NCBI RefSeq assembly: GCF_000635915.2
Contig: NZ_CP015614.1
Span: 2,516,501-2,580,500 of the forward strand
Source: Brevundimonas naejangsanensis
GTDB lineage: Bacteria; Pseudomonadota; Alphaproteobacteria; Caulobacterales; Caulobacteraceae
Reading direction: 5' to 3'
Length of the DNA: 64,000 nucleotides
Part shown: piece after piece, positions 36,025 through 44,751 of the stretch
Numbering within the stretch: position 1 is the first letter of the stretch
How the letters are laid out: each line of letters begins with the position of its first letter
The notes under the pieces: model-generated
What the model was told of the DNA's origin: nothing
The model's input: only the letters and a program-made list of their open reading frames with translations
The model's database searches: none
Position numbers and translations under genes: made by a program

Positions 36025-36054
36025 GCCCTAACGCGCTTCGCGCTGTTTGAGGGC
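36025..36054 (-). repeat. Hairpin repeat copy 10 (minimal)
   Basis: Clamp GCCCT/AGGGC, loop AAC/TGTTTG, inner stem GCGC/GCGC with a TTC cap. On the minus strand it is nearly the same as copy 1, except that the internal loop reads CAAACA. It begins 6 bp after the holA stop. Confidence 0.83.
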
Positions 36055-36060
36055 TAGGCT

Positions 36061-36185
36061 TTCCTCCCCATGCAATGAGGAGGGGGACCGCGTAGCGGTG
36101 GAGGCGCTTCTCCGGCGGACCCAAGCGGCCCCTCCGTCTCGTCGCCTTCGGCGTCGATCCGCCTCCCCACAAGGTGGGGAGGAGA
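36061..36185. repeat. Long inverted repeat, family 2, copy C
   Basis: CTCCCCATGCAATGAGGAG at the left and CTCCCCACAAGGTGGGGAG at the right; the inner hairpin ACCGCGTAGCGGT is followed by GGAGGCG. The right arm has drifted away from the left. Confidence 0.8.
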
Positions 36186-36192
36186 CGCCGCG

Positions 36193-36384
36193 TCAGCCGC
36201 GCTTCGATGCGCGCCGGAAGGCCGGCTTGTTCTGCGCCACAGACTGGCGCTGCATGGATTTCTCGGTCGTGGCGGCGCCGGCCGCCCCGCCGAAGGCGCC
36301 CGTATTGCGGCTCGTCGCCTGCTTGGCCGCCAGGGCGCGTTTCAGCGCATCTGCGGCGCTCGGTTTTTCAGTTTTCTCAGTCAT
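36193..36384 (-). CDS. Small basic protein of unknown function
   Basis: 63 residues, rich in Lys, Arg, Ala and Thr (MTEKTEKPSAADALKRALAAKQ and a basic tail). No domain is recognised; it is probably unstructured. It lies upstream of parB on neither its strand-mate transcript nor an obvious operon, with 38 bp between its start and the parB stop. Codon use looks like that of its neighbours, which supports a real gene. Confidence 0.6.
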   Translation of the reverse strand: MTEKTEKPSAADALKRALAAKQATSRNTGAFGGAAGAATTEKSMQRQSVAQNKPAFRRASKRG

Positions 36385-36422
36385 GGCGCCACCCTAACAC
36401 GAACGGCGCCGGAAAGAGCCTC

Positions 36423-37310
36423 TTAGCCGCGCATCAGGCGGCGGCACAGGTCGTCCAACTGCTCCAGGGTGCCGTATTTGACGGTGATCTCGCCTTTGCC
36501 GCCCTTGTCGGCCAGCGAAACCTTCAGGCCCAGGGCGTCGGACAGATCCTGCTCCAGGGCGGCGATGTCGGCGGCGCCCTCCCCGTTCGGCGCGGGTCGG
36601 ACCTTGGGCGTCTTCGGGCCCTCGGCCGCACGACGAGCCAGGGCCTCGGTCTGGCGCACGTTCAGGCCCTTGGCGATGACCTCCGCCGCCAGGTGTTCGG
36701 CGTTCGGGGCCGTGATCAGGGCGCGCGCGTGGCCGGCCGACAGCTCGCCGCGCACCACATGCTCGCGCACCGACTCGGGCAGTTGCAGCAGGCGCAGGGT
36801 GTTGGCCACGTGGCTGCGGCTCTTGCCCACCACGCCCGCCAGGGCGTCCTGGGTGCGGCCGAAACGCTCCATCAGCACGGCGTAGGCGTTGGCCTCTTCC
36901 ATGGGGTTCAGGTCGGCGCGCTGGACGTTTTCGATGACGCCGACTTCCAGCACCTCGATGTCGTCCATCTCGCGCACGACGATCGGCACCTGGGTCAGGC
37001 GGGCGGCTTGGGCGGCGCGCCAGCGGCGTTCGCCGGCGATGATCTGCCACACGCCCGCTTCGCCCGGCTGCGACCGCACGAGGATCGGCTGCAGCACGCC
37101 CTTGTCGCGGATGGAGGCCGTCAGTTCGTCCAGATCGGTCTTGGCGAAGATCTTGCGCGGCTGATCGGGATTGGGCTTCAGCGCCTCGATGGGCGCGCGC
37201 TGCACGCCCGCGGGCGCCGGGCCGGCCGCATCGACGGCGACCGCTTCCTGCGCGTTTTCACCCAAAAGCGCCGAGAGACCCCGGCCCAGACCACGCTGAC
37301 GTTCGGACAA
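36423..37310 (-). CDS. parB: Chromosome-partitioning CTPase ParB
   Basis: 295 residues. ParB binds parS and spreads as a CTP-dependent clamp. The CTP-binding GERRWRA motif is at 93-99. The HTH follows (SHVANTLRLLQLPESV) and a dimerisation domain lies at the C-terminus. It follows parA after 30 bp on the same strand. Confidence 0.97.
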   Translation of the reverse strand: MSERQRGLGRGLSALLGENAQEAVAVDAAGPAPAGVQRAPIEALKPNPDQPRKIFAKTDLDELTASIRDKGVLQPILVRSQPGEAGVWQIIAGERRWRAAQAARLTQVPIVVREMDDIEVLEVGVIENVQRADLNPMEEANAYAVLMERFGRTQDALAGVVGKSRSHVANTLRLLQLPESVREHVVRGELSAGHARALITAPNAEHLAAEVIAKGLNVRQTEALARRAAEGPKTPKVRPAPNGEGAADIAALEQDLSDALGLKVSLADKGGKGEITVKYGTLEQLDDLCRRLMRG

Positions 37311-37340
37311 GATGCTGTTTCCGTTTACTTATCAGGTTGA

Positions 37341-38177
37341 TCAGGCCGCGATGGCCTGACGACGTTGGCGCTCGCGCGCGACCAGTTCACGCGCCAGCTT
37401 CAGATAGGCCTGACTGCCCGCGCACTTCAGATCGTAGATCAAGGCCGGCTTGCCGAACGACGGCGCCTCGGACACCCGCACGTTTCGGGGAATGACGCTG
37501 TCATAGACCTTGTCGCCGAAATGGGCGCGCACATCGGCCGCCACCTGGCCGGACAGGGCATTGCGGCGGTCATACATGGTCAGGACAAGGCCCTGGATCT
37601 CCAGCGCCGGGTTCAGGCTCTGACGCACCATCTCGATGGTCCGCATCAGCTGGGTCAGACCCTCAAGGGCGAAGAATTCGCATTGCAGCGGCACCAGAAC
37701 GGCGTCGGCCGCGGCCATCGCATTCAGCGTCAGCAGGTTCAGGGACGGCGGGCAATCAATCAGGACATAGTCATACCGGGAATGACCGTTGCCGCCCTGC
37801 TTCGCCAGGGCGTCGCGCAGCCGATAGGAGCGGCGATCCGACTGGCTCAGCTCGATCTCGACGCCCGACATGTCTGGGTCGGCGGTGACGATGAACAGGC
37901 CAGGCACGGCGGTTTCGATCGCCGCCTCGTCGACGGGGCGGCCGTCGACGATGACGTCATAGATGGTCACCCGCCGTGTTTCACGTGGAACACCCAGGCC
38001 GGTAGAGGCATTGCCCTGCGGGTCCATGTCCACGATCAGCACCTTCTCGCCGATCGCGGCCAGCGCCGTGCCGAGGTTGATGGCGGTCGTGGTCTTGCCT
38101 ACGCCGCCCTTCTGGTTGGAAACCGCCAGAACGCGGGTGCCATGAACCGAGGACGGCTTAACGGACTCAACGGACAC
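37341..38177 (-). CDS. parA: Chromosome-partitioning ATPase ParA
   Basis: 278 residues. Its deviant Walker A, KGGVGKTT, is at 23-30 and the family Walker B region reads VLIDCPPSLN. ParA pulls ParB-parS complexes towards the pole. The start overlaps the rsmG end by 11 bp. A parS-like 16-mer lies inside this gene (37977-37992). Confidence 0.97.
   Translation of the reverse strand: MSVESVKPSSVHGTRVLAVSNQKGGVGKTTTAINLGTALAAIGEKVLIVDMDPQGNASTGLGVPRETRRVTIYDVIVDGRPVDEAAIETAVPGLFIVTADPDMSGVEIELSQSDRRSYRLRDALAKQGGNGHSRYDYVLIDCPPSLNLLTLNAMAAADAVLVPLQCEFFALEGLTQLMRTIEMVRQSLNPALEIQGLVLTMYDRRNALSGQVAADVRAHFGDKVYDSVIPRNVRVSEAPSFGKPALIYDLKCAGSQAYLKLARELVARERQRRQAIAA
37977..37992. promoter_or_regulatory. 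parS site inside parA
   Basis: TGTTTCACGTGGAACA, 15 of 16 against the consensus. It lies in parA codons near the sequence encoding VPRETRR. Confidence 0.82.
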
Positions 38178-38787
38178 GGCGAAGACCCCTCAGTGAAACG
38201 ATGCGGCCGCGCGGATCGCTGCGCGAGACAGCGAGCTCGGCTTCAAACTGCCAGACCCGACGGGCCTCTTTCAACTCAGCCTCGGCCTTCTCTCCCTTGA
38301 GGAACAGGCCTTTTGCACCGCGTTGGAAGTAGGGCTGTGCATAACCCAACAGCTTCTCCATCGCCGCCACAGCCCGCGCCGTGACGACATCAACCGCGAT
38401 CGCCTGCTCCTCGGCCCGGCCGTTGACCACGGTGGCGGGCAATTGCAGGGCGTCGACAATGGTCTGCAGGAAACGGCAGCGCTTTCCGAGGCTGTCGACC
38501 AGCCAGACGTGGGCGCCTGGCCTGCCCTTCAGCAAGATCGCCAAGACCACGCCCGGAAAGCCCGCCCCGGCGCCCAGATCGGCCCAGGTCTTTGCCTCTG
38601 GCGCCAGATCCAGAAGCTGGGCGCTGTCCCAGGCGTGGCGGTTCCAAAAGTCCGGCAGGGTGTCCGGCCCGACCAGGTTCATGACCTCGTTCGCCTCGGT
38701 CAGCATGGCCAAAAAGGTCGTCAGGTCGGCGATGTTGGCGTCGCTGGCCCCGGTCTGGGCGCGAAAGGCGTCGATAGCGTCCGACAT
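38167..38787 (-). CDS. rsmG: 16S rRNA (guanine-N7) methyltransferase RsmG
   Basis: 206 residues. SAM-dependent methyltransferase modifying G527 of 16S rRNA. DLGAGAGFPGVVLAI is the SAM-binding motif and MNLVG and NRHAWDS are family blocks. The start overlaps the mnmG stop by one base (TGATG). Confidence 0.96.
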   Translation of the reverse strand: MSDAIDAFRAQTGASDANIADLTTFLAMLTEANEVMNLVGPDTLPDFWNRHAWDSAQLLDLAPEAKTWADLGAGAGFPGVVLAILLKGRPGAHVWLVDSLGKRCRFLQTIVDALQLPATVVNGRAEEQAIAVDVVTARAVAAMEKLLGYAQPYFQRGAKGLFLKGEKAEAELKEARRVWQFEAELAVSRSDPRGRIVSLRGLRRVR

Positions 38788-40682
38788 CAGCCGACGACCG
38801 CCGCGAGATCTGCTTCCACGTCCTTCACCTTCTTCACGTGAGCCAGAAGCGCCGTCAGCGCGCCCGGCGTCATGCCTTCGATCCGGCCGGCCTGCCCCAG
38901 CGTCAGGGGACGGATCATAGCCAGCTTCTCGCGCACCTCATTCGACAGGGCGCCGATGGCGGCATAGTCAAGCTCGCGTGGCAGGGCGAGCCCCTCCTCC
39001 CGCCTCAGCGCCTCGGCGTCCTGGGCCTGACGGTCGAGATAGCCGGCATAGACGGCGTCGATCTCGACCTGCTCGCGCACCGCGGCGGGCCAGTCGGCGA
39101 TTTCGGGGTGGATCGCAGTGAAGTGATCCAGGGTCACGTTCGGGAAGGCCAGCAGGTCGCGGATCGAGCGACGCTGACCATCGGCGTTGACCGTGATCCC
39201 CAGCGCCCCCGCCTCCTTGGGCGTGAACAGCGTTTCACGTGAAACACGATTGGCTGCGCCCAGAAGGTCCGCCTTCTCCCGCCAAATCTTCGCCCGCTCT
39301 GCGCCGACGATACCCGCTTCCATTCCAATCGGCGTCAGCCGCTGATCGGCATTGTCGGCGCGCAAGGTCAGACGATACTCGGCCCGGCTGGTGAACATGC
39401 GATAGGGCTCGGTCACGCCGCGCGTCACCAGGTCGTCGATCATCACGCCGATATAGGCCTGATCGCGGCCGAGGATCAGCGGATCAGAACCGGCGGCTGC
39501 GCGGGCGGCGTTCAGGCCGGCGATCAGCCCTTGCGCGCCCGCCTCCTCATAGCCGGTCGTACCGTTGATCTGGCCCGCCAGATACAGGCCGGGTCGCTTC
39601 TTGACCTCCAGCGCCGGGGTGAGCTCACGCGGATCGACATAGTCGTATTCGATGGCGTAGCCGAAACGGAAAACCTCGACCTTCTCCAGACCCGGCATGG
39701 TGTGAAGGAAGGCCAGCTGCGTCGCATCGGACACCGAGGTCGAAATCCCGTTCGGATAGACGCTGGGATCATCCAGACCTTCCGGCTCCAGGAAGACCTG
39801 ATGGCTGGTCTTGTCGGCGAACCGCACAACCTTGTCCTCGATCGAGGGGCAGTAGCGTGGGCCGCGCCCGGACAGGCGGCCGCCATAGACCGCGCTTTCG
39901 CCGAGGTTATCAGCGATGATGCGGTGCGTCTCTTGGGTCGTGTGGGTCACGCCGCAGGCGATCTGGGGCACCTCAATGCAGTCGGTCAGGAAACTGAAGG
40001 GCACGGGCTGGTCGTCGGCGGCCTGCATCTCCAGTCGCTCCCAGGCGATGGTGCGACCGTCCAGGCGCGCGGGCGTCCCGGTCTTCAGCCGGCCCATCAT
40101 CAGCGCCGCGGCGTGCAGGTCGCCGGCCAGGCCCGTCGAGGGATCCTCCCCATAACGGCCCGCCGGAATGCGCAGGTCGCCGCGATGGATGACGCCGTTG
40201 AGGAAGGTGCCGGTCGTCAACACCACTGCGCCGGCGCGGATGGTCTCCCCCGCCCCGGTCGTGACGCCGACCACCCGGTCGCCGTTCAGGATCAGCCCCT
40301 CGGCCGTGCCCGCCATCAAGGTCAGGTTGGGATAGTCCGCCAGCTCGGCCTGCATAGCCTCACGATAGAGACGGCGGTCGATCTGGCTGCGTGGGCCGCG
40401 CACGGCGGCGCCCTTGGACCGGTTCAACATGCGGAACTGAATGCCCGACACGTCAGCGAGCCGGCCCATCACCCCGTCGAGCGCGTCGATCTCGCGCACC
40501 AGATGGCCCTTGCCCAGGCCGCCGATCGCCGGGTTGCAGCTCATCTCGCCGATGGTCTCCAGCTTCTGGGTCAGAAGCAGGGTGCGGGCGCCCGCACGGG
40601 CAGCGGCCGTCGCGGCCTCGCAACCGGCGTGACCGCCGCCGATGACGACGACGTCGAAGGTGTGATCGCAGCTCGAGCTCAT
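38787..40682 (-). CDS. mnmG: tRNA uridine-5-carboxymethylaminomethyl modification enzyme MnmG
   Basis: 631 residues from the chosen ATG at 40682, which leaves nine residues before [14 protein letters not shown], as in the family. GTG at 40718 and ATG at 40700 are upstream alternatives. FAD/NADH enzyme that with MnmE makes cmnm5U34 in tRNA. A parS sits inside the gene (39231-39246) and another just upstream (40735-40750). Leads the mnmG-rsmG-parA-parB operon. Confidence 0.95.
   Translation of the reverse strand: MSSSCDHTFDVVVIGGGHAGCEAATAAARAGARTLLLTQKLETIGEMSCNPAIGGLGKGHLVREIDALDGVMGRLADVSGIQFRMLNRSKGAAVRGPRSQIDRRLYREAMQAELADYPNLTLMAGTAEGLILNGDRVVGVTTGAGETIRAGAVVLTTGTFLNGVIHRGDLRIPAGRYGEDPSTGLAGDLHAAALMMGRLKTGTPARLDGRTIAWERLEMQAADDQPVPFSFLTDCIEVPQIACGVTHTTQETHRIIADNLGESAVYGGRLSGRGPRYCPSIEDKVVRFADKTSHQVFLEPEGLDDPSVYPNGISTSVSDATQLAFLHTMPGLEKVEVFRFGYAIEYDYVDPRELTPALEVKKRPGLYLAGQINGTTGYEEAGAQGLIAGLNAARAAAGSDPLILGRDQAYIGVMIDDLVTRGVTEPYRMFTSRAEYRLTLRADNADQRLTPIGMEAGIVGAERAKIWREKADLLGAANRVSRETLFTPKEAGALGITVNADGQRRSIRDLLAFPNVTLDHFTAIHPEIADWPAAVREQVEIDAVYAGYLDRQAQDAEALRREEGLALPRELDYAAIGALSNEVREKLAMIRPLTLGQAGRIEGMTPGALTALLAHVKKVKDVEADLAAVVG
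39231..39246. promoter_or_regulatory. parS site inside mnmG
   Basis: CGTTTCACGTGAAACA, 15 of 16 (first base differs). It falls in mnmG codons of the C-terminal half. Confidence 0.82.
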
Positions 40683-40734
40683 GGCGTTCACATAGTCCAT
40701 CTGGACCGAAATCGCCACCGGCTGAGGAACCGTT

Positions 40735-40750
40735 GTTTCACGTGAAACAG
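40735..40750. promoter_or_regulatory. parS site between mnmE and mnmG
   Basis: A perfect 16-mer, TGTTTCACGTGAAACA. It lies 13 bp from the mnmE stop and within the leader of mnmG. Confidence 0.93.
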
Positions 40751-40763
40751 GCGAAAGCCGGGC

Positions 40764-42077
40764 CTATTTGCCGATGCAGAAGGAGGAGAAGACCTCGCCC
40801 AGGATATCCTCGACACCGATGGCGCCGGTGACCCGAGCCAGGGCGTCAGCGGCGCGGCGCAGGTCGTCGCCGGCCATTTCCGGCGCCAGATCGAGCGCCC
40901 GGCGGCCCTCCTCGACAGCGGCCAAAGCCTCGGCCAGGCGGCGGCGATGGCGTTCGCGCGTGACGGCGGGGAAGTCAGCGCCGGACAGGTCGCGCGCCAG
41001 CCGGGCGGCGATCCACTGATGCAGTTCGGCCAGCCCCTGCCCGGTCGCCGTGCTGACGCTCAGGGCTTCGAGGTCCGGCGCCGGCGCCACGGCGCCCAGA
41101 TCGGCCTTGTTCAGCACCTGAAGATCGGAGGCGCGCACGAAGGCGGCGGCCGGATCCTCGGCGCCGTCGGTGGAGGGCGAGCGGACCCACAGGCGCAGAT
41201 CGGCGCCCTCGGCGCGCGCACGGGCGCGGCGGATGCCCTCAGCCTCGACCGGATCGTCGCTGTCGCGCAGACCGGCCGTGTCGGACAGGGTGACGGCGTA
41301 ACCGCCGATCATGATGTCGGCGTCCAGCACGTCGCGCGTCGTCCCGGCGATGGGGGTGACGATGGCCGCTTCGCGCGCGACCAGGGCGTTGAACAGGGAC
41401 GACTTGCCCGCATTGGTCTCGCCGATCAGGACAATGCGATAGCCCTCGCGCACCCGCCGCCCGCGATCGGAATCGGCCAGGGCTGCGCGAAGATCGGTCG
41501 CCAGAGCGTCCAGAACCGGTCCGGCCGTGCGCGCCAGATTGTCAGGCACTTCCTCGTCGGGGAAGTCAATCTCGGCCTCGACCAGCGACAGGGCCTTCAA
41601 CAGGTCGCGGCGGAATCCGGCGTAGGCAGCGGACAGGGCGCCGTCGAGCTGGCCCAGGGCCTGAGATTTCTGGGCTTCCGTTTCAGCGTCAATGAGGTCA
41701 GCGACCGCCTCAGCCTGGGCCAGATCCATGCGGCCGTTCTGAAAGGCGCGACGGGTGAACTCGCCCGGCTCAGCGGGACGCAGGCCAAGCGCGATCAGGG
41801 CGGTGCTGGCCGCCTCGACGACGGCGCGGCCGCCGTGCAGGTGCAGCTCGGCCGAGTCCTCGCCGGTATAGGAGCGCGGGGCGACGAAGCGCAGGATGAG
41901 GGCCTCGTCGATCAGACGGCCGTCGTGGCGCAGGCTGCGTACCGAGGCCAGCCTCGGCGTCAGCCCCCCTGCCCCCAGCGCGGCCAGGGCGGTCTCCGTG
42001 CCTGGGCCCGACAGGCGCAGGATGGCGACGGCGCCGCGGCCCGGCGGCGTGGCGAGGGCGAAGATGGTGTGGGTCAT
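40764..42077 (-). CDS. mnmE: tRNA modification GTPase MnmE
   Basis: 437 residues. The N-terminal THF-binding domain begins THTIFALATPPGRGAVAILRLSG. The G domain has GETNAGKSS (P-loop) and the C-terminus ends in CIGK, with the conserved redox-site cysteine. Partner of MnmG in U34 modification. The ATG at 42077 follows GGAGAAG; the 12 codons before it come from the flanking repeat and are rejected. Confidence 0.96.
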   Translation of the reverse strand: MTHTIFALATPPGRGAVAILRLSGPGTETALAALGAGGLTPRLASVRSLRHDGRLIDEALILRFVAPRSYTGEDSAELHLHGGRAVVEAASTALIALGLRPAEPGEFTRRAFQNGRMDLAQAEAVADLIDAETEAQKSQALGQLDGALSAAYAGFRRDLLKALSLVEAEIDFPDEEVPDNLARTAGPVLDALATDLRAALADSDRGRRVREGYRIVLIGETNAGKSSLFNALVAREAAIVTPIAGTTRDVLDADIMIGGYAVTLSDTAGLRDSDDPVEAEGIRRARARAEGADLRLWVRSPSTDGAEDPAAAFVRASDLQVLNKADLGAVAPAPDLEALSVSTATGQGLAELHQWIAARLARDLSGADFPAVTRERHRRRLAEALAAVEEGRRALDLAPEMAGDDLRRAADALARVTGAIGVEDILGEVFSSFCIGK

Positions 42078-42081
42078 AGCT

Positions 42082-42204
42082 TCTCCTCCCCATTCCATGG
42101 GGAGGGGGACCACGAAGTGGTGGAGGGGCCAGCGCGGAAGGAAACAGCGCCTCCGTCTCGTCGGCTGCGCCGCCGACCCACCTCCCCACTTCGTAGGGAG
42201 GAGA
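42082..42204. repeat. Long inverted repeat, family 2, copy D
   Basis: CTCCCCATTCCATGGGGAG at the left and CTCCCCACTTCGTAGGGAG at the right. The inner hairpin is ACCACGAAGTGGT, where the other copies read ACCGCG(T/A)AGCGGT: a compensatory G-to-A / C-to-T pair. It lies immediately upstream of mnmE and downstream of the DUF6489 gene. Confidence 0.83.
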
Positions 42205-42213
42205 ACATGGGAC

Positions 42214-42453
42214 TCACGGCTTGGGCGCGCCCGTGACGGCGGCTTCCATCAGGCGGCGGAACTGGTCCTGTGCCTGAACGCCGAAGCTGGTCCAGGTTTT
42301 CATCAATTCGTCCGGCTGCATGGCGGCCATGTTGGCGTCCATGCGCTTCTGCATTTCCCCGACCAAATGGTCGTTGAGCGGCGTCACGTCCGGAAGGCCC
42401 AGGAAGGCGCGAGCCTCGGCCGGAGTGCATTCGATCTCAATGTTCAGCTTCAT
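42214..42453 (-). CDS. DUF6489-like protein
   Basis: 79 residues, recalled as a DUF6489-family protein from MKLNIEIECTPAEARAFLGLPDVTPLND. Acidic N-terminus, then helical. The family is restricted to alphaproteobacteria and its function is unknown. A perfect parS sits 13 bp upstream of the start, so its promoter should overlap ParB-bound DNA. Confidence 0.86.
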   Translation of the reverse strand: MKLNIEIECTPAEARAFLGLPDVTPLNDHLVGEMQKRMDANMAAMQPDELMKTWTSFGVQAQDQFRRLMEAAVTGAPKP

Positions 42454-42465
42454 GACCCGCGCTCC

Positions 42466-42481
42466 TGTTTCACGTGAAACA
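42466..42481. promoter_or_regulatory. parS site upstream of the DUF6489 gene
   Basis: A perfect 16-mer that extends to the 20-bp palindrome CCTGTTTCACGTGAAACAGG at 42464-42483. It abuts hairpin repeat copy 11. Confidence 0.94.
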
Positions 42482-42523
42482 GGCCCTCAAGCAGCCGCCC
42501 GCCGCGCGGGCGGCGCTAGGGCC
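42482..42523 (+). repeat. Hairpin repeat copy 11
   Basis: Clamp GGCCCT/AGGGCC (perfect 6 bp), loop CAAGCA/GCT, inner stem GCCGCCCGC/GCGGGCGGC (perfect 9 bp), CGC cap. It directly abuts the parS at 42466-42481 and lies 4 bp from the rho stop. Confidence 0.9.
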
Positions 42524-42527
42524 AGTA

Positions 42528-44024
42528 TCAGGTGTTCATGGACTGGAAGAAGTCGCCGTTGTTCTTGGACTGGCGCAGCTTGTCGAGCAGGAACTCGATC
42601 GCGTCCTGCGGACCCATCGGGTTGAGGATGCGGCGCAGGACATAGGTCTTGGCCAGCTGGTCCTTCGGCGTGATGAGGTCTTCCTTGCGGGTGCCCGACT
42701 TGAGCACGTCGATGGCCGGGAAGATGCGCTTGTCGGCGACCTTGCGGTCCAGCACGATTTCCGAGTTGCCGGTGCCCTTGAACTCTTCGAAGATCACCTC
42801 GTCCATGCGGCTGCCCGTGTCGATCAGGGCCGTGGCGATGATGGTCAGCGACCCGCCCTGCTCCACGTTGCGCGCGGCGCCGAAGAAGCGTTTGGGCCGC
42901 TGCAGGGCGTTGGCGTCGACGCCGCCGGTCAGCACCTTGCCCGACGAGGGAACCGTGGCGTTGTAGGCGCGGCCCAGGCGGGTGATGGAGTCCAGCAGGA
43001 TCACCACGTCCTTCTTATGCTCGACAAGGCGCTTGGCCTTTTCGATCACCATCTCGGCCACGGCGACGTGGCGGGTGGCCGGCTCGTCGAAGGTCGAGGC
43101 GACGACCTCCCCCTTCACCGTGCGCTGCATGTCGGTGACTTCTTCGGGGCGTTCGTCGATCAACAGGACGATCAGAAAGACTTCCGGGTGGTTGCGCTCG
43201 ATCGACTTGGCGATGTTCTGCAGCATCATCGTCTTGCCGACGCGCGGCGGGGCGACGATCAGGCAGCGTTGCCCCTTGCCCAGGGGCGCGACGATGTCGA
43301 TGACCCGGCCCGAGCGATCCTTCAGCGTCGGGTCCTGGATCTCCATGTTGAGCCGCTCTTCGGGATAGAGCGGGGTCAGGTTGTCGAACAGGACCTTGGT
43401 CTTGACCATCTCCGGATCTTCGAAGTTGATCGTATCGACCTTGAGCAGGGCGAAATAGCGCTCGCCCTCGCGCGGGCCGCGCACGGCGCCGTGCACCGTG
43501 TCGCCCGAACGTAGGCCGAAGCGGCGGATCTGCGACGGCGAGACATAGACGTCGTCCGGACCCGGCAGGTAGTTGGCGTCGGGGCTGCGCAGGAAGCCGA
43601 AGCCGTCCGGCAGGATCTCCAGCACGCCCGAGGCGATGATCTCGACCTCTTCGTCGGCCAGGGTCTTCAGGATGGCGAACAGCAGGTCCTGCTTGCGCAG
43701 GTTGCCGGCGTTCTCGATGTCCAGGCCCTCGGCGAAGGCGACCAGGTCTTCCGGTGTCTTCTCGTTCAGTTCCTGAAGCGTGATGCGGCCGTTGGGGACG
43801 ATGGGCTCGCCGTCGTCGTCCTCATCGTCGTCTTCAGCCGTGGTGTCGACGCCGTGGTCGTCGTCGTCAGAGATAGGCTGAACCGGGACTTCGGGCTCGG
43901 CCTCCTCGACCGGCGCCGCCGCGCGGCTGCCGCCCAGGCTAAGGGTGCGACGCGGCCGCTCAACCGGCGTTTCCGTTGCATTTTCAGCGACTTCGGTGTC
44001 CGGAGTTTCAGGCGTATCGGTCAT
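42528..44024 (-). CDS. rho: Transcription termination factor Rho
   Basis: 498 residues. A hexameric RNA helicase that ends transcription. Unlike E. coli Rho (419 residues) it has an N-terminal extension of about 75 residues with an acidic run at about 38-73 ([17 protein letters not shown]). RNA-binding and ATPase domains follow, with Walker [10 protein letters not shown] at 258-266. The 207-bp leader up to hemJ has no gene. Confidence 0.97.
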   Translation of the reverse strand: MTDTPETPDTEVAENATETPVERPRRTLSLGGSRAAAPVEEAEPEVPVQPISDDDDHGVDTTAEDDDEDDDGEPIVPNGRITLQELNEKTPEDLVAFAEGLDIENAGNLRKQDLLFAILKTLADEEVEIIASGVLEILPDGFGFLRSPDANYLPGPDDVYVSPSQIRRFGLRSGDTVHGAVRGPREGERYFALLKVDTINFEDPEMVKTKVLFDNLTPLYPEERLNMEIQDPTLKDRSGRVIDIVAPLGKGQRCLIVAPPRVGKTMMLQNIAKSIERNHPEVFLIVLLIDERPEEVTDMQRTVKGEVVASTFDEPATRHVAVAEMVIEKAKRLVEHKKDVVILLDSITRLGRAYNATVPSSGKVLTGGVDANALQRPKRFFGAARNVEQGGSLTIIATALIDTGSRMDEVIFEEFKGTGNSEIVLDRKVADKRIFPAIDVLKSGTRKEDLITPKDQLAKTYVLRRILNPMGPQDAIEFLLDKLRQSKNNGDFFQSMNT

Positions 44025-44231
44025 GATGGCGTGCTCGTTCGCGCGCCCGGACGCGGCGAGGCGGCCAGGAGCAGAAAGGTCGTAATGGCTTCAGCCGCAG
44101 GGGCTGGGAGGGAGGGCGACGGGTTCCCGCAGGCTCAAACCGGCAGGCGTCGCAAAAGAGAGGGACCGCGCTGCACGGATCGGCCGCACGGTTCACCGCA
44201 GCGGAACCACGAAAGACCCCTGCAGGTCAAG

Positions 44232-44271
44232 GCCTTCAAGCAGCGCGCGACCGCGTCGCTCGCGTCAGGGC
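44232..44271 (+). repeat. Hairpin repeat copy 12
   Basis: Clamp GCCTT/AGGGC (one T-G wobble), loop CAAGCA/GTC, inner stem GCGCGCGAC/GTCGCTCGC with mismatches, CGC cap. It ends 3 bp from the hemJ stop codon. Confidence 0.78.
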
Positions 44272-44273
44272 GC

Positions 44274-44741
44274 TTAGAAACTCCATTCCATCGTCACCGA
44301 CAACACCATGATGATGGCCAGGACGAACGGAATCTCATTGGTCATGCGCCAGAAACGGCCGGAATATTTCGACGCGCCCGCCGCGATCTTCTTGCGCTGC
44401 CCCGCCAGGAAGCCGTGCCAACCGGCCAGCAGGAAGACGCCGATCAGCTTGGTCATCATCCACGGCTGATGGGCGAAGGACCAGTCGGCGCCGTCGCCGC
44501 TGCGCAGCCACAGCAGCCAGCCGCCGAAAATGAAGGCCAGGATCATGGCCGGGTTGATGATGATCCGCAGCAGCCGCGTCTGCCAGGCGCGCAGCAGGGC
44601 CTGCATCTCGCTGCGCAAGGGTTCAGGCTTGGCGTTCTGCTCGGCGTCATAGGCGAACAGACGCGGCAGGAAGAGCATTCCGGCCATCCAGGCGATCACC
44701 GCCAGGATGTGCAGCCCGCGGGCCAGGTTGTAATAGTCCAT
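44274..44741 (-). CDS. hemJ: Protoporphyrinogen oxidase HemJ
   Basis: 155 residues with about four transmembrane helices. The N-terminal block YYNLARGLHILAVIAWMAGMLFLPRLF matches HemJ, the membrane enzyme that oxidises protoporphyrinogen IX. A conserved helix-1 histidine is present. It is 10 bp from the end of hemH on the same strand. Confidence 0.92.
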   Translation of the reverse strand: MDYYNLARGLHILAVIAWMAGMLFLPRLFAYDAEQNAKPEPLRSEMQALLRAWQTRLLRIIINPAMILAFIFGGWLLWLRSGDGADWSFAHQPWMMTKLIGVFLLAGWHGFLAGQRKKIAAGASKYSGRFWRMTNEIPFVLAIIMVLSVTMEWSF

Positions 44742-44751
44742 GTCGATCCCC

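Noticed and set aside
42474..43514. Plus-strand open frame opposite rho
   Set aside because: rho is unambiguous on the minus strand and the plus product has no domain.
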